In this document: positions 9,757 through 23,500 of the stretch, one piece after another | How positions within the stretch are numbered: position 1 is the stretch's first letter | How the letters are laid out: each line of letters begins with the position of its first letter | DNA from: Asterochloris sp. CNOR1 | Taxonomy: Eukaryota > Chlorophyta > Trebouxiophyceae > Trebouxiales > Trebouxiaceae | Direction: 5' to 3' | DNA length: 64,000 bases | Assembly (NCBI GenBank): GCA_963969365.1 | Contig: OZ017746.1 | Location: forward strand, 186,001 to 250,000 | Program-made: the position numbers and the translations under genes | Notes under the pieces: model-generated | What the model was told of the DNA's origin: nothing | What the model saw: only the letters and a program-made list of their open reading frames with translations | Databases searched by the model: none

Positions 9757-12700
9757 TCAGGAAAGTGAGACGTTGCAGCCTCTCAGTATGGTACAGTAAT
9801 GCCCCAGGCAGCAGGCTGCCCGCGGTCAACATTGCTGCTGCAAGGACGACATGGCATATCCACACGTTTGGCAAAGCAGTCAGGACCTTGAATACTATGA
9901 CTGCCAGTAGCACGCCCTGCATCTGACAGTACAGCCCAAAATCCACCTGCAGCAGAGCAACAGCACATCAGCCCCATGTTGCCCAGTGTGAGCCGCCAAG
10001 GAGAGAATGATGCATCAGGGTTGCGGTGCCACACTAAGCGAGGTAAGGGCTGATGCTTCGTCTCCTGATGACCAACATGCGGCATCGTGTCTGCCGCGCA
10101 TGCTGCTGGCATGAGTGAGCTCATCAGGGCCAGCGCGCCGTGTGAATGCACGACCCAACATCTTCGCCGCAGCAGTCATGACACAGAGGTGTTTGATAAG
10201 CCCTCCAGCCGTAACTACCTCAGGGCAGCTTCGTCACACAAGCACACAGCACCACCAGCAATCTCCAGAAACATTGCAGGCCACCAGGGTCAGCCTCACC
10301 TTCTTGCCCAGGCATCTGACCATGATCATGTTGCCCGCCAGAGCGCTCAGCATCCACCGAATATGCCCCAGCGCTGGTGCACTGTTCAGCAGAGACATGC
10401 CTGCCAGGGCCATCTCCCGAAAGACGCAGCAGGCCAATAGACACAGCACAGGGCCAGCTGTCATAAGGTGCCTGCAGCAGGCGAGGCAGCCGTCAGGCAC
10501 AGCACCTTTTGAGTGCTCAGACAGGCTGTGAGGTGCCCCAATCCCATTGCAAAGGGCAGGGTGGTAGATGTGCAGCAGATGAGCCCTCAAGAAGAAATGC
10601 CCACAACAGGGGCCAGCAGTGCTTGCAACTGGACTTGATGGCGAACTGAAGCACTGCAACTACAGCTTACCTTGCACCCATGACCAGCCCAAGGAGGGAG
10701 GGTGCTAACACAGCCAGACTGTGCCCCCACAGCTTGAAGCTTGAGACCCCCCTTGGCTCCGCACACATCATCAGCACCAACACGATGGCGTGCACCACAC
10801 TGAACATGACGGCTGACTGCAGCAGGAGTGATGGGCACAGTGAGTACTGTGGCTCTGTGCACCCCATCAGCATCAGAACGGTTATGTGCCACGCTGAACA
10901 CTAAGACCGCGTACAGCAGGGGCAAGGGGAAGAGCAGCATAAAGAGCAATAAGTCAGGTTTTATGCCCCCACGCAAGTCAGCCTGCAGCAGGGCGGGAGG
11001 TAGAATGCAAGGCAGAGGTGAAGAGAGGAGGGGCTTGTGTGGTGTTAGCCACAGCATCTGAGACCCTGAACCCTAAGCAGGCTGCGGCCAAGTTGCTCTG
11101 CAGCGGCGCACTAGGCACTATGTTGCACACAGCATTGCACATGCAGCCAGACCCACTGCATGGCAAACTGCGACTCCCTGACTGCAATCCAAATCAGGCG
11201 CTTACCTTGCTGGGATGCTGTGCTTTCTGCTGCTGGAAGCTTTGCTCCAGAGCTGCGTCCAGAAACCTCAGCAGAGGCCCCTGCTGGGTGTCTGTGCTGG
11301 GAGACCACACACAGTCGTCAGCGCCCTCACCAGCTGTGGCAGACGCTTGTGCCCCAGGCTCATCTGAGCTTGTTGATGCCCTCTTCCTGACGCTGACGGC
11401 TCCACTGGAGGGTGGCGCTGTGCTGTCAGCGCAGCTGTGCATGCAGGGCATGGCGCCCTGTTTGCCACCTGGTGCAGGGGTGGAGCCAGCGGTGGCTGCA
11501 TGGCTGACCCAGTCAGCAGCACATGCAGCTGGGCGACTACGCATTGCCAAGGAGCCCAACTCGCCAGCTGGTGCAGGGCCGGAGCCAGCGGTGGCAGCAT
11601 GGCTGGCGCACTCGGCTGCGCTTGGGTCTGGCTGACTCTGATGGGGGCCGTGGCTGCAGAGACGGAGTGAGCAGCTGTCAGCATGTGGGGAAAGCAGTAC
11701 AGGTGAGGGGCGCACTGGCATGTGTGCAGCAATACTTGGAAAGCGAGGGCATGCCCAGGCCCACAGACAATACAAGCTACAAAGAGGAGATCCAGGGCTG
11801 CAGGCAGATACATGCTGCGCAGCCAATATCGCAGGGTGCACAATGAAGGCAGCAGGGCTTGTTCAGTGCTGCCAAAGCGGCAGACAGGCCAGCCCAGATG
11901 CAGGGGCGCACAGCTGTGCTCAGCCCAGCAGCTGCCAGCCCAGCCAGAGCTGCTTTACAGCATTGCTGCTGGAATGGCAGACCGATGACCTCAGGTGCAG
12001 GGGCACCCACTGTGCTCAGTGCAGGTGCCACGCTGCTGTAGTGGCGGAAAGGCAAGCCGTTGGTGCCTGGGGGGGACCCACCTGTGCTCTGGCCAGCAGC
12101 TGGTGGCCCGGCTGAGCCACCGATCATCTGCAGACCCAGTGGGCCCCTGCTCCTGATCCGGCCGCTGCACCTGCGGCCGGTCCTGGGCCAGCCCTGCTGC
12201 CAGCACCTTTTCCTCCGCAGAGGGAGTGTCCTGAGCCCTGACCAGCTCGTCCACCAGCACGTTGGCCTGGGCAAGGCTGCTGAGGCTGACGCCGCGGCCC
12301 AGCTCTGGGACAGGGCTGACACTGGCACTGGGTCTGGGGCCAGGACCAGCTCTGAGGACAGGGGCTGGGCATCCTGTGTCCAGGGAGCGGCGCAGCAGCT
12401 GCTCCACAGCCGCTGAGTTGATGGTGCTGCAGCAGCAGGGGAGCATCTGAGGTGAGTGGCATTCAGTGCATGTGCGCTTGTGGTGAGGGCTTCTTCAGCA
12501 GGGGACCCCTAGGCCGCTCAGGTACTGGTGCTGAAGCAGGAGGAGAGGCAGGGTGAGTGGCAGTCAGTTGGTCTCTGGTTGAGGTGGTGGCTCCATCAGC
12601 GATGCAGGCTGAGGGACAGGGAAGAACATGAGGCTGGGCAGATCAGGGCAAGCTGGAGCTCTCTGCCTCATGCAGTGCGCTGAGGCAGCCCATCAGGGTC

Positions 12701-15700
12701 AAGCAGGCTTGGCATGGGATCACATGCAGCCACCAGATCGCTGCACTGGTGTCCAGTACTGAAGCACCTACAGCTGCAGCTACACAGTCACTGCAAAACC
12801 CCTCACCTGCAGCTGGTGGGCTTTCCTGAGTCCTCGCTCCGCCGCGCCCGCAAGGAGCGCTCTGTGCCAGTGCCAGTGTGCATGCGCAGCAGCTTTGGCT
12901 GCCCCGGCTGCAGCCGGGGCAGGGCAGAGTCCAGGGAGTCGCGCTGGCAAGAGCGGCGGCGGCCGTGACTAGCTGAGTGCCAGTCCAACCCTGGCACCAG
13001 GCCTGCAGTGGAGGCAGGCAGCGAAATTTACATGTTGCAGCAATGGAGTTCATTCTCTGCGGGGTCGCTGATGACATGCTTGCGTTCGAGGAACAGGCAG
13101 GTGGCTGAGCACCAGCCATGCGGACCTGCAGCAACTGCGGCCCGTCATTGAGCACCACCACCGTCATAAGCAGCTCAGTCTGACAAACACCTGAGCAGCT
13201 CAATTTGAGAGCTTTGAGCAGGATGGGTAAACACTTCAGGCCGTGAACATGGACCTGAGATGGCAAAGTCTTCAGGAGGTGTCAGAGCAACCCACCTGAG
13301 AGCGTCAGGGAAGTGTCAAGACTGCCCACAGCAGATGGCTGGAAGCTCTTGCGGTGCTGACGCGACCCTGCGTGGGGGTGGTGGCGGCTGGGGCGGCTGT
13401 GGAACAGAACCTGCTGGCCCAGCTCTGCAAAGTCGTGCTCCTGCAGAGTAGTGAGGGGCTGAGGTGAGTTGTGTCCAACACGATCAGGTATCCTGCTGGC
13501 TGCAGAGCGGCTGGGTGCTGACAGGAGCAGACTCAGCATGATCAGAGGCACCTGCAGCCTGACGCGCATAAGCAGCAGCAGGCAGCCTACAGACCTGCAC
13601 AGCAGCAAGAGCTTCCAGCTTGCCCATCTGCATCAGCTCCGGAGACACATATCAGCTGCACAATCAGAGGCTTGGTGCAACCTGGCAAAGCCGTCACACC
13701 AAGCACAGGCTGCAAGCACATGCTTCCAGCGTGCCCACCTGCATCAGCTGCCTGGTCAATGGCGCATGCACTCTGGCGGGGCTGTCACACCAAGCAAAGG
13801 CCGCAAACACAAGCTTCCAGCTTGCCCACCTCCATCAGCTCCCTGGTCAATGGTGCATGCTCCCTGGCCGAGCTGTCTCCTGCAGCAGCGCTACGACTGC
13901 TGGCGCTGCCTGCATCCCTGAAGCTACCGTGATCATCATCGACAAGAGGCTTCAGGTTGTGGGCTGCCTGGTGCGAGAAGATATCGCAGTCAAAGAGCTC
14001 TGTGGAGGCGTCGACCTGCTCCTCGGGGTCAGCCCAATCCCACCAAGTGACGGCTGCATCATCGGTGGCGTGCCTGGTGACCTCTGCAGGGGCTTGCCTC
14101 GTCAGCATGCGACAAATGACAGGTAGCAGGTTGGCAAGGGAGACCTGTGCAGATCAGGACAGCGGCATGCCACTGTGAGAGCCTGTCATCTCCCACCCCC
14201 ACCACCCTCCCCAAGGAAGAAAGGGCCTGAGGCAACAGGCTGCTGCTTGCAGGCAGCTTGAAGCCACCAAATGGGCACCCTTGGCCAGTCCCGCACCCTT
14301 GCTGGGCAAAGGGGCCTACCTGACACCTGCCTAACGTAACAACTGGCCCCCTGTCACAGTGACAGAAGCCAGGATTGAGCAGCCCGCCCAATCGCAGGCC
14401 TGTCTGCAGGCGGTGGGCAAAGGGCTCACCTGAGGGCGTCTGCTCGCTGTCTGCGTCCTCGCACAGGCCGCAGCGGCACCCGCACAGGCACTGCGCCACC
14501 CGAGGCTGCATGAACACCGACTCCAGATCCTTCACCATGTGGTGCACGTAGCGCACCACGTAAGGTGACAAAGCGTCTGCCAGGGCCAGCAGCAGCATAA
14601 CGTCCCTGCGGGTAGCAAGGTGGGAATATTCTAATTGCATGCCTCTCCCACTCAAGAGCTGCTGTAGTGCATGCCTTTCTGCTCCACGCAGAATACCAGA
14701 CCGTCTGCAATACCCAGCAGCAGCATGGCCTCCCTGCAGGCAGACCGTGTTTGTGAGTGACAAGCGTGGGCACCACGTGCTGCTGCAGCATCTCCTGACT
14801 GCCCCATGTGCCGCTCATCCAGCCTACCATGTGCCGCTCAGCCAGGCCAGCTGCTCATGAGAAGGCAGCTATGCCTGACCGCTCTTGTGCCAGCCACTGA
14901 ACCATTCCAAACAACAGCAGAGAAAGCACCTCAAGTGCCATCCCGGTCCTACCGGCGGCCCTCCAATGAAGGCCAGCAACAAAGTACTGCTCAGTGACTT
15001 TCAGCCAGTCTGAGACAGCAGTCGGCAATCACATGGTGTACAGCTGCTACCCATCCACCCCTCCTGGCGAAGACTGAGCCTAGATGGGCCCGCAAGAATT
15101 TCAGCACCCAAGGAAAAGGAGAAGGAAGAAAGAAAGACACACATGGCATTCGAAAACAGCTGCAGTGCATTTGGGGCAGTGTGCTCGCCTGCCCGTATCC
15201 CCTGAAGCCAATGTAGCCCAAAACAGGACTCCTGAGCTGTCCAGCTGCTCCTCAAGCCTGCCCAGCAGCTGTGGTGCCCATGCGACCCACCCCAATAAGC
15301 TCAGGTTTCCTGCTCTCGCTGACAACACAGGGCAGAGCACCGGGACTCACGTGTCGTCCAGCTGCTGTGCGCCAGCCACGCCCAGGGACAGTGCGCCGAT
15401 GGCCGGCGCAGCCGCCTGCACGGCCCCGGGGCCCGACAGAAGGCCTCCAGAGGCTGTCGTGGCTAGCGAGCCTGACCCAGTCCGCGTAGCCTCTGGGATG
15501 GCCAGTGCCACCAGGGAACTGCAGCCGTGGCTGCTGTGGGCCGCCTCCAGGTCCTCAAAGCGGGGCCTGCAGACAGACAGTGGGGCCCTGTTATGAAGCC
15601 GGAACACATGTGCTGAGGGCAGACAAGCCCCAGATCAGGCTGTGGGATGTGGCGCCTGTGGGGCTGCCTGCAAATCTGGCCCTGCAGCGTAGGGGCCTGC

Positions 15701-16823
15701 AGCCAAGGGCGGGATAGGTCCTGCGCTGACAGCAGACATGTCCCAGAGGAGGCTGTGATCTTAGATTGATTCCCAGTCCTCAAAAGCACATGTTGCGGAA
15801 CACCTGCACTTGTCACGCCAAGATGCACCTGCCCATAGGTAGCACTGCCAACAGGCAGCTGCAGCTGCGGCTTGCTGAGGGCTGCCCCCAAGGTCCTCAG
15901 AGCGGGGGCCTGCGCCGCACTTGGGACCTGCTATGGGCAGTACTGCCATGCTGCAGACAAAATGCAGCAGCCAGAGAGTCAGCACCAGCAGCCTGGCATG
16001 CATGATCTGCACCACCTGCATACCAAGGAGAAGCAAGAAGCGCTTACAATAGTGTGCTCCACGTGGTGCACTGTTTCCCGATCCCATCAAATGTGGCTGA
16101 CACAAGCCAAAGGCAACCCAGACAAGTCACTGGCTGGCCAGCCCCAATGCCGGCACCGTCCAGCTGGAGTATGCTGACGCTTGCATGCCTCTTCCATCAA
16201 CGCCGTACGGCCCTTGTTCAGGGGCAGCAGAGCCCCTTACCGCCGTCCCATGGCAGCTGCTGTGACCTGCTTACCTCCCAAATGACATCCATCCATCCAT
16301 GAATGGATGCCCACAGCAGCCCAGGGGAGCACGTTTACAAGAAGGCTCACCCTTCAGAGGTCCAGTGCAGTTGCTGGTATCGCTCTCCAGAGGTGCAGGC
16401 CTGCCCTGCCAACGACTGCTTGACTGGCAGGAAGCTGATCTTCACTGCGCTGGCTGCCAGCATGTCTGCTGAAATCAGGACGCCGCTCTTGCCTCCAGCC
16501 AGAACTGACATGCTGCAGGTGTGCATGAGGAGGAGGCGTCAGCCGACTGCTCATGCAGGCCAGTGTTGAGACATGTGCAAGCCTGTGGACTGCAGGCAGC
16601 TAATACAGGTCCTGGAGCAGAGTGCAACTCAGGCTGTTATGATCTGTGACGTTCATCAGTGACCGCGAAGTACAAAGCACCTGAAATACTGCGCGCTGGG
16701 GAACAGCTTCTTGATGGCAACTGCCGTCCTGGTCTCCAGCGTGCCGGAGGCATAGGCCACTGCCATCTGCCCTGCGATGCGGGACATCGCCGCATCTTCC
16801 ACCAGGGGCAGATTGCAGGGCAT
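9757..16823 (-). CDS. Multi-pass membrane protein, unknown family
   Basis: Minus-strand gene. Exons with clear borders are 16681-16823 (may hold the start), 16351-16512, 15351-15566, 14430-14605, 12121-12446, 11206-~11400, ~10880-10982, 10671-10816, 10300-10471 and 9757-9946. Phases agree across the last several. The N-terminal half is soluble-looking, with pieces such as VEDAAMSRIAGQMAVAYASG, LAGGKSGVLISADMLAASAV and a Cys-rich CLCGCRCGLCEDAD. The C-terminal half has at least six hydrophobic segments, for example PDLLLFMLLFPLPLLYAVLV, AVMFSVVHAIVLVLMM and GVLLAVIVFKVLTALP. Another likely membrane exon lies at ~11725-11840 (MYLPAALDLLFVACIVCG). I recognise no family. It could be two genes, because the middle (12.5-14.4 kb) is only patchily resolved. 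Confidence 0.55.
13611..13875. repeat. Three ~100-bp tandem repeats in intron/exon edge
   Basis: Units starting near 13612, 13722 and 13813 share CTTCCAGC.TGCCCA.CT.CATCAGCT and, in the later two, CCTGGTCAATGG.GCATGC. On the minus strand each unit reads a form of LTRELMEVGKLEA. The copy nearest 13870 continues into an open frame of the membrane-protein gene, so the others look like decayed duplicates of an exon edge. Confidence 0.55.
15845..15930. repeat. Decayed copy of exon start (15566 edge)
   Basis: On the minus strand this reads as CCGCTCTGAGGACCTTGG followed by a GCAGCTGCAGCTGCC tract. It matches the beginning of the exon 15351-15566 (PRFEDLEAAHSSHGC). It lies upstream in the preceding intron. 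Confidence 0.5.
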
Positions 16824-17500
16824 GCTGCCGACTGGCCCTGCACGTGCAGCACTGAGGCTAGCACCATGATCACTGCACAGGGCCACGCACAGGAAGAAAG
16901 ACGCAGTGCCAGCAAGGTGGCGTACTGCCTGCAGGTCCTGGGCTGGACAGATTAGAAAGCTTGCTGGCTCCTGTTCTGGGAGCGTGGGCTGGCTGCCTGC
17001 CTTCCCTCAAAGACTTCGAAGAGGGGGCTGCACGTCAGCGGGCCACTGGGCCAGCGGGATCCCGGCAGTCGCAAGCCTGATAAGTGCGGCTCTGTTTGTT
17101 CTCGTCCTTTATGCAAGGAGAAGCGGTGAGCACTACAAGTCCTAATGTAGAGGTTACTCAGAAAGTATAAATATTGATTTCGACCTGATCCATTTATCCA
17201 TTTTGGCTTTAATCAAGGTTCAAAATGGACCTGTGTTGGTCCAACAGGTTCAAGCTGCCAGGAGGTCAAGCTGCCACTGGCAGCTGCTGGCAGCAGGCAT
17301 GGCCAAGCTTACAAGCTACTACTCATACAGAAATTGGTGGTCTTCAGTTAACAGAGGAATAGTTGGCAGCGAAAAGACATGGGTTGCAGCAACTGAGTGT
17401 GCATTTGAGGAGTTGATCATGCCATTGCATCAGTGGCGCCGCAAAGAATGAAATGGATATCATCTCGTTGGGGGTTGATGAAGCAGGAGGAGGGGGGTTT
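16824..17500. other. Intergenic region, likely promoter plus 3' end
   Basis: This lies between the probable start of the membrane-protein gene and the stop codon of the GT2-GH9 gene, both transcribed leftward. The AT-rich part at 17150-17230, with AGTATAAATATTG at ~17165, is unusual for this window and could be a core promoter for the membrane-protein gene. No coding exon is evident. Confidence 0.35.
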
Positions 17501-20500
17501 CTAGCCTACATTATACCCGCTGCAGATGCTGATGCCCTTGGACAACACACCAAAGCCTTGCAGGCAGAGGTCGTAGGAGCCGCCCTGCTGCGCCAGGCCG
17601 GCCATGACTGTAGTCATCCCTGCATTGTACTCAATGCCTACCAGGGTGCTGTTCCCAGTGCGCTGGTCCACAAAGTAGTCCCCGTTGAGACCAGGCCCGT
17701 ACACCAGGGCCCCTGTGAGGGTGTTGGGGTTCGATTTGGGCGAGTACAGCGCGTTGACTGCGTTGCACTGCGCAGGGGAGTTAGGGCAGCTGCTCGCGCG
17801 ATCCTGTAGGCAGAGCAGGGTCAAATCAGGTTACGTCAGGAACCCTGGGCAGTGACAGCCTGCGACAGCAAGGTAGAACGCACTGTGTGCAGCCAACGCA
17901 GCACACATTGCTGGAGCCCAAGCCAAGCTGGTCCCACCATGCTCGGCAGCACCACCAGAGCAACGCCCCTCCGCGGCCGGTACGGATCAGCTGCAGCCCA
18001 AGCCAAGCTGCTCCCACCTGGCCTGGCATGTGCACTCATGCAGCAACCCCCAAGGCAGCACAGAAACACACCGTCTGAAGCTGGTCACACTGTACCCAGC
18101 ATGTGCACATGCTGGCTCGACTCAGCCAACACCCTCACAGCCCACCTGCACATGGGTGGGGTAATTTGTCCCGTAGCCAACCACGTAGCTCTGCGTTTCG
18201 TCCCCCAGGATGTAGCGCGCCTGACCCTCAGCCCAGCACTTGTACCGTGTGGCCAGGTTGTTGTTGTTGTACTTGACTGCCTGGACAGGGTTGGTGCTGG
18301 GGGTGATCATGTCGCCATACAGCATGGCCAGCATGGCGGCATTCATTGTCTGGGGCAAGCTGGGGTCCAGCAGGTTGTAGCTCCTGCCCTTCTTGGTGAA
18401 CTGGATGTTGCTGGTGGTGCACAGCCACTTGGCCAGGAAGGTCTGCTGCTGGTCGTGGAAGGTGGTGTCGTCGGTCAGGTTGGCCATGAGCACTGTGGCG
18501 GGCCAGATGAGGTTGTCCCAGTCCACCAGCAGGTAGGGGTCCAGCAGGGCCTCCGCACTGTTGACATGGCTGGTGTACCACCTGCAGGTGGGGTTGGGGA
18601 GGTGTCAGCGGGGTTCTGAAGGGTCATTAGCTCAGCTGGGACCATCAAGCAGGCAAGCGTCCAGCAGGACTTGCAATGGCTGGGATGCCGCAGGTAGGAC
18701 CTGGGAGGAGTGGATGGGGTTCTTAAGGGTTTTGCTGCAGTGCCACAGTGGTTGGGGAAGGTGTGACGCTCAGGCAGTGGTCCCTGGCAGGCAGTGGTTT
18801 CCAAACTGCTGCGCTGTAGGCATCAATCTGCGCGGGGCTGCCTCTTGTCCTGTCAACTGCTGCCAACAGGTCTCCGGCCCTGACAGAGTAACCAGCCAGC
18901 ATGGCCCCAGCTCAGCCTGTTTTGCTGCGACAACAGGCTGAGCATGCAGGCTGAACAGAGGACAGCACCACACGCTTGCCACAAAATGTTTCACACTGGC
19001 AGGCATCGCTCCTGCAGGTTTAGTGCTCTGGGGCATCGCGAAGCCAGGAGGCTGCCGTACCCAGTGTGGCCTCAGGTCCCCTCCTCAAAGCAGCAAGCCT
19101 TGGGGCAGCTGTGGGCCGGCAGGCTGCCACCCAGAATAGAGCCCCATCAACTCACTGGTAGGCATCATCGCTGTAGGCGCTGTCCCCAGTTGCCCTGTAA
19201 AGCCAGGCAGCTGCCCAGGCCAGGTCGTCAAGGTAGCTGCTGGAGTTGTAGCTCCCGTAGCCGCTGTAGACCATGCTGCCGTTGGTGAGCAGCCAGGGCT
19301 CTTTGCACGGCGTGGGGGCCTGGCCGTTGGTTTCAGGGATGATCTCAGTGGTGCAGGGGAGGATCAGGTTGTAGGTGTAGCGTGCGCGGTTGCGCACACC
19401 TGCAGGCAGCAGAGCAGTGTGGGGGTTGGGCCAGCAATGTGCAGGCAGGGGCTGCTTTCTGTGTGTGGCACCATGATGTCAGCTTCCTTGCTGCGGACAG
19501 CAGCCTGCCTCTGCATGCAGGCGCAGGGCGGGATACGTCTGTAGGTGTAGCATGCCATTGCCACGTGGAGCAATGATGAGGCGTCCACCGGTCAGGTTTA
19601 TGTGCAGCCTCGGGGACCTCCCAACAGCAACACAGCCCTGGTGCAGCCCCCAAGACTCACCTGCTGCATACAGGAGGAAGGAAGCGTTCATCAGCTGGTT
19701 GTAGTACGCCGGGTCACTGTTCTCGAACAGGAGGGCGGTGGAGGTGAAGGCGGCACTCATTTGGCCCGCCAGGTCTGAAGCCCCGTCGTAGGTGGAGACA
19801 AAATAGGAGGGGCGCGGGGCCACCAGGTCCTCTGGGCGATTCCAGGTGCCCTGCTCAACGGTGTAGTTGCCGGACTGCAGGCAGGCAGGTGGAGGCAGTC
19901 AGGGTGCCGGGCCTTTGCAACAAAAGCTGCCGGTGTGCACGCAAAGGGCCAGCACTGCAAATAGCAGCCATCACATCAAAGACTTCAACCTTGCCATCAG
20001 GTGCCTCAAACCAAGGGCGCCCTTCACCGCACTGCTGGTGTAAAGCCCTGGCCCTAGTTGAAAGGCTCTCACAACCCTGCATATGGGAGTCCATGCCACT
20101 AGGGTGCCCCTGCCAGAGGTCATGGCACAGGCAGCAGGCTTGATATTCATTGGGCAGGAGGCGTCATGCATCAATACCCATCACCCACCAGTTGCAGGGC
20201 AGCAAAGCAGAGCAGAGTGCCCACATGGCAGATGATGAAGACCTCTGGCCCACCACTCACCAGGCGCAGAGCAGCAGAGCAGAGCCAAGTGCCCACCTGG
20301 CAGGTGATGATGACCCTCTGGCACATCAGGCAAGCAGTTGCAGAGCAGCAAAGCAGGGCCATGTGCCCACCTGGTAGATGATGATGAACTCTGGTGCATC
20401 TGGCGTGCCATTGTTAGGGTCAGGCATGAAGATCTTCAGCAAGTAGTCGGTCATCCACCGCACATTGTTCAGGCCCGCTTGGAAGTTGCCTTCGGTTTTG

Positions 20501-23500
20501 TTGTAGCCCTGCAGGTGCACTTGCAGACTTGAGCAGAGGCACCAGGTGACGTGACGCCTTCAGCAGAGTCCAGCAGAGGCTGTGGCTGCCTGGTGGGTGC
20601 CTTCTGCCCAGAAGCCAGCTGAGGCACTGGGCCGCACGGGACCAGGGTTACTGCTCACCCAAATGCAGCTCCTGGTGGTGTATGCAGCTGTGGCTCATGG
20701 AGGCAGCAACTTGCGCACACAAAAGCAGCTGAGGTGGCAGAGGCAGAAGCAAAGACGGCAGCTGCGCGGCGACGGCGCCACCGCGGAGCACAGGCAGTTC
20801 CAATTTGACAGAACCGATGGAACTCACATCTCCAAAGGTGAGCATGCCCCAGGCCAACATGGAGGTGGCAAAGGAGGTGGGCAGCACCATTGTGAGGTCT
20901 CCTGCAAGCACACAGAGCACGGCTGGGCAGCCACAAACAAACACAAACATGAAAGACACCAACAATACGGTGCAGATGGAGGCTTGCTTGTGGCAGCCAC
21001 AGACAGGCGCTGGCATGTACAGCCCGGCCTGCTTGCACGGCAGCTGTGGGATCTGCTTGTGTGGGAAAGGTCTTATTTGCTGCAGACTTGCTGGCTGATA
21101 AGCAGCTTGCCGCAATGCAAATGTTGATACCAACACCGGTGCTAAGTACCCTGAAGACCTTCCACAAGCCCTAGCAGCGGCTGTCACCCACCTGCAATCT
21201 CGCCCGTCATCATGCCGCCAGCAATGCTGCCGTTGGGGGCAGCCCAGCTGGTCCAGTTCTGGGACCGGGGGCCCATAGCATTCACGAGGGCATCTTGGCG
21301 CCAAGAAATGGGGTTGTGGGGCGGCAGAGATCCCAGCTTCATCGCATCGTAGAACAGCTGACTCTGACCCACCAGCTGGCTGAAGTCGTACTGCCGTGGG
21401 TATACCAGCCACAGCAGGATGATGGCAGCCAGCCCTGCAGCAGGAGCCATTTAGTTCCTTCTTTCTAAAGAAAGAGTAGTGCCATATAGTGCTGCCATGC
21501 CCACCCGGAGGCTATGGGACAGTATGCGGGCCATGCCAGACTTGCTTGTTTCATGTGTGATCTTGAATGCAGCTGCAGTGCAGCTGCAGTGTTGCAGCAC
21601 AGCAACAGCTTCACATAGCTGGACAGTGCTCTGAAGCAGGCTTGAGCTTGTGCACACAGCTGCTTGACCAACAGGTCTGCGCCTTGCACACTTCTCATGC
21701 CTGTGCACCTACTGCTCCAAGAATCATGACATCAGCGGGCACCATTGACTTTCTAGGCAGGAGTGTCCCAAGAGCTGCACAGCCCTGCTGTCCAGCTGCC
21801 CCACACCTGCCACAGTGGAGAGGTAGAAGCCGACGGTGCAGGCCAGGCGCAGAGTGGTCCCACGGCCCACGTAGGCATAGTGGATGAGCAGGTACTGGGG
21901 AATGATCGAGTAGACGATCCAGATGAGCGACAGGGTGAGGGTGGTGATCACGCTGCCCTGTGAGATGACCTGCAGAAGCAGAGGCGGGCGCAGTGTGAGC
22001 AGGCAGCTGCAGGACAGTTCTGAACTGCAAGGGGCTACTGTGGGAAGTCAGGCAGATGCTGGGGCAGCTGAAGCGGGGCCTGCAAAGCCTGCAGCAGGAT
22101 GCGGCCCTGTCCACAGACAATTTTGGCACACCCATGCAGTTGGCCGGTACACATGCAAATGCAGTACGAGGGCAGGCAGATGCTACACTGCAGCACACTT
22201 CCATTGCTATAGCAGGGGTGCAAACAGGGATGGACCTTGCAAAGGGCTAAGCCCGGGATGAGCAGCAGTCTCGCCAGGCAGCATTTCAGGACAGGCGGCG
22301 GCCTTGTGCAGACTGAAGCACGTGAAGGCCAGCAGCAGGCAATCAAGACAGGCAGACATTGTGCAGAGTGAAGCCAAAGGAGGCCTGCAGCCCTTGGCAG
22401 GCGGCAATGCCCCAACATTCATTAACGTCAAGCAAATCAAAGGCCATGACGGCCAGCAGCCAGCAGTCAAGACAGGCGCTGACCTTGTGCAGACCGAAGC
22501 CGAGGGAGGCCAGCAGCCCAGCCAGGCAGATGATGGGCATCCACAGATCGCCCAGGCCATTCTTCATCAGCAGGTTGCTGCCCTTGAGCGTGGTCTTGAA
22601 GGTAATGGCTTTGCCGCACGTGCTGCCCGCTGCGCGCCAGCAAGCCTTGACAAAGGTGAACCTGCAGGGGAGGTGGGGAGTCCTATAAAGGAAGGCCCAG
22701 GTGTTGAAAAACCTGAAGCCCTCAGCCTATGTCTTGGAGCAGGCAGCTGACTGCAGCTTGTGCCAGGACAGCTCAAGCGTATGAGGTGCCTCTACCAGCA
22801 GGTGACAACTCGGGGCAGCAGTCAGCCTGCAGGCAGCAGCATGTTATGGACATTCCAAACGCAAGGCAGCAGCAGCAAGCTGGCCTCCACCTGAAACCAG
22901 CAGCCCCCCAGCAGCAGCGCCCTGCACAGGGTCAGGGGTCTAGGGCTTGAGGAGCAGAAGCAGCCCAGCAGAAGCACCCTGCAGGAACAGCGCAGTCATG
23001 CACAATCACCAAGTCAGCCTGCCTCACCAGAGGATGCTGTTGGACACGGAGTTGAACCAGATGGGCTTGAAGTGCTTGCGGCTGCGGCAGTAGTTGAGCA
23101 CCAGGAACTGGGCTGCCATGTAGGCGGTCAGGCCCAGAGCCGCCCACCAGGAGACCACAATGGGGAAGACACCAGCCCACACTGTGACCTGCAGAGGTGA
23201 GGGGACAGGTCAGGGGGAGCTTGCTCCTTAATCAAACAGTTTGGAGCGCTGGCCTGAAGCTGTGCCACTGCTGCTCCTGCTGAGACCATTGTCACCGGCA
23301 ACAAGCACCCACTGCTGCTCCTGGGTCACTTCGTTGACCACTAGCATGCAGCTGCCATTGCTGCTCTTGTTGCAGCCCACTAGGCTCGCAGTGGCCAAAG
23401 CGCTGGGCACACACACATACTATGCCTGCACACTATGAACAATTCTCTGATGTTCGAAGCACAGCCCGGCACGCATGCGCTCTGCCATAACTCCAACGGC

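Noticed and set aside
17852-18619. 255-codon plus-strand frame opposite the GH9 exon
   Set aside because: It is antisense to the 436-bp GH9 exon, with motifs only on the minus strand.
20648-21412. 254-codon minus-strand frame in the GH9 region
   Set aside because: Out of frame with the GH9 exons and crosses their splice sites; a shadow of GC-rich coding DNA.
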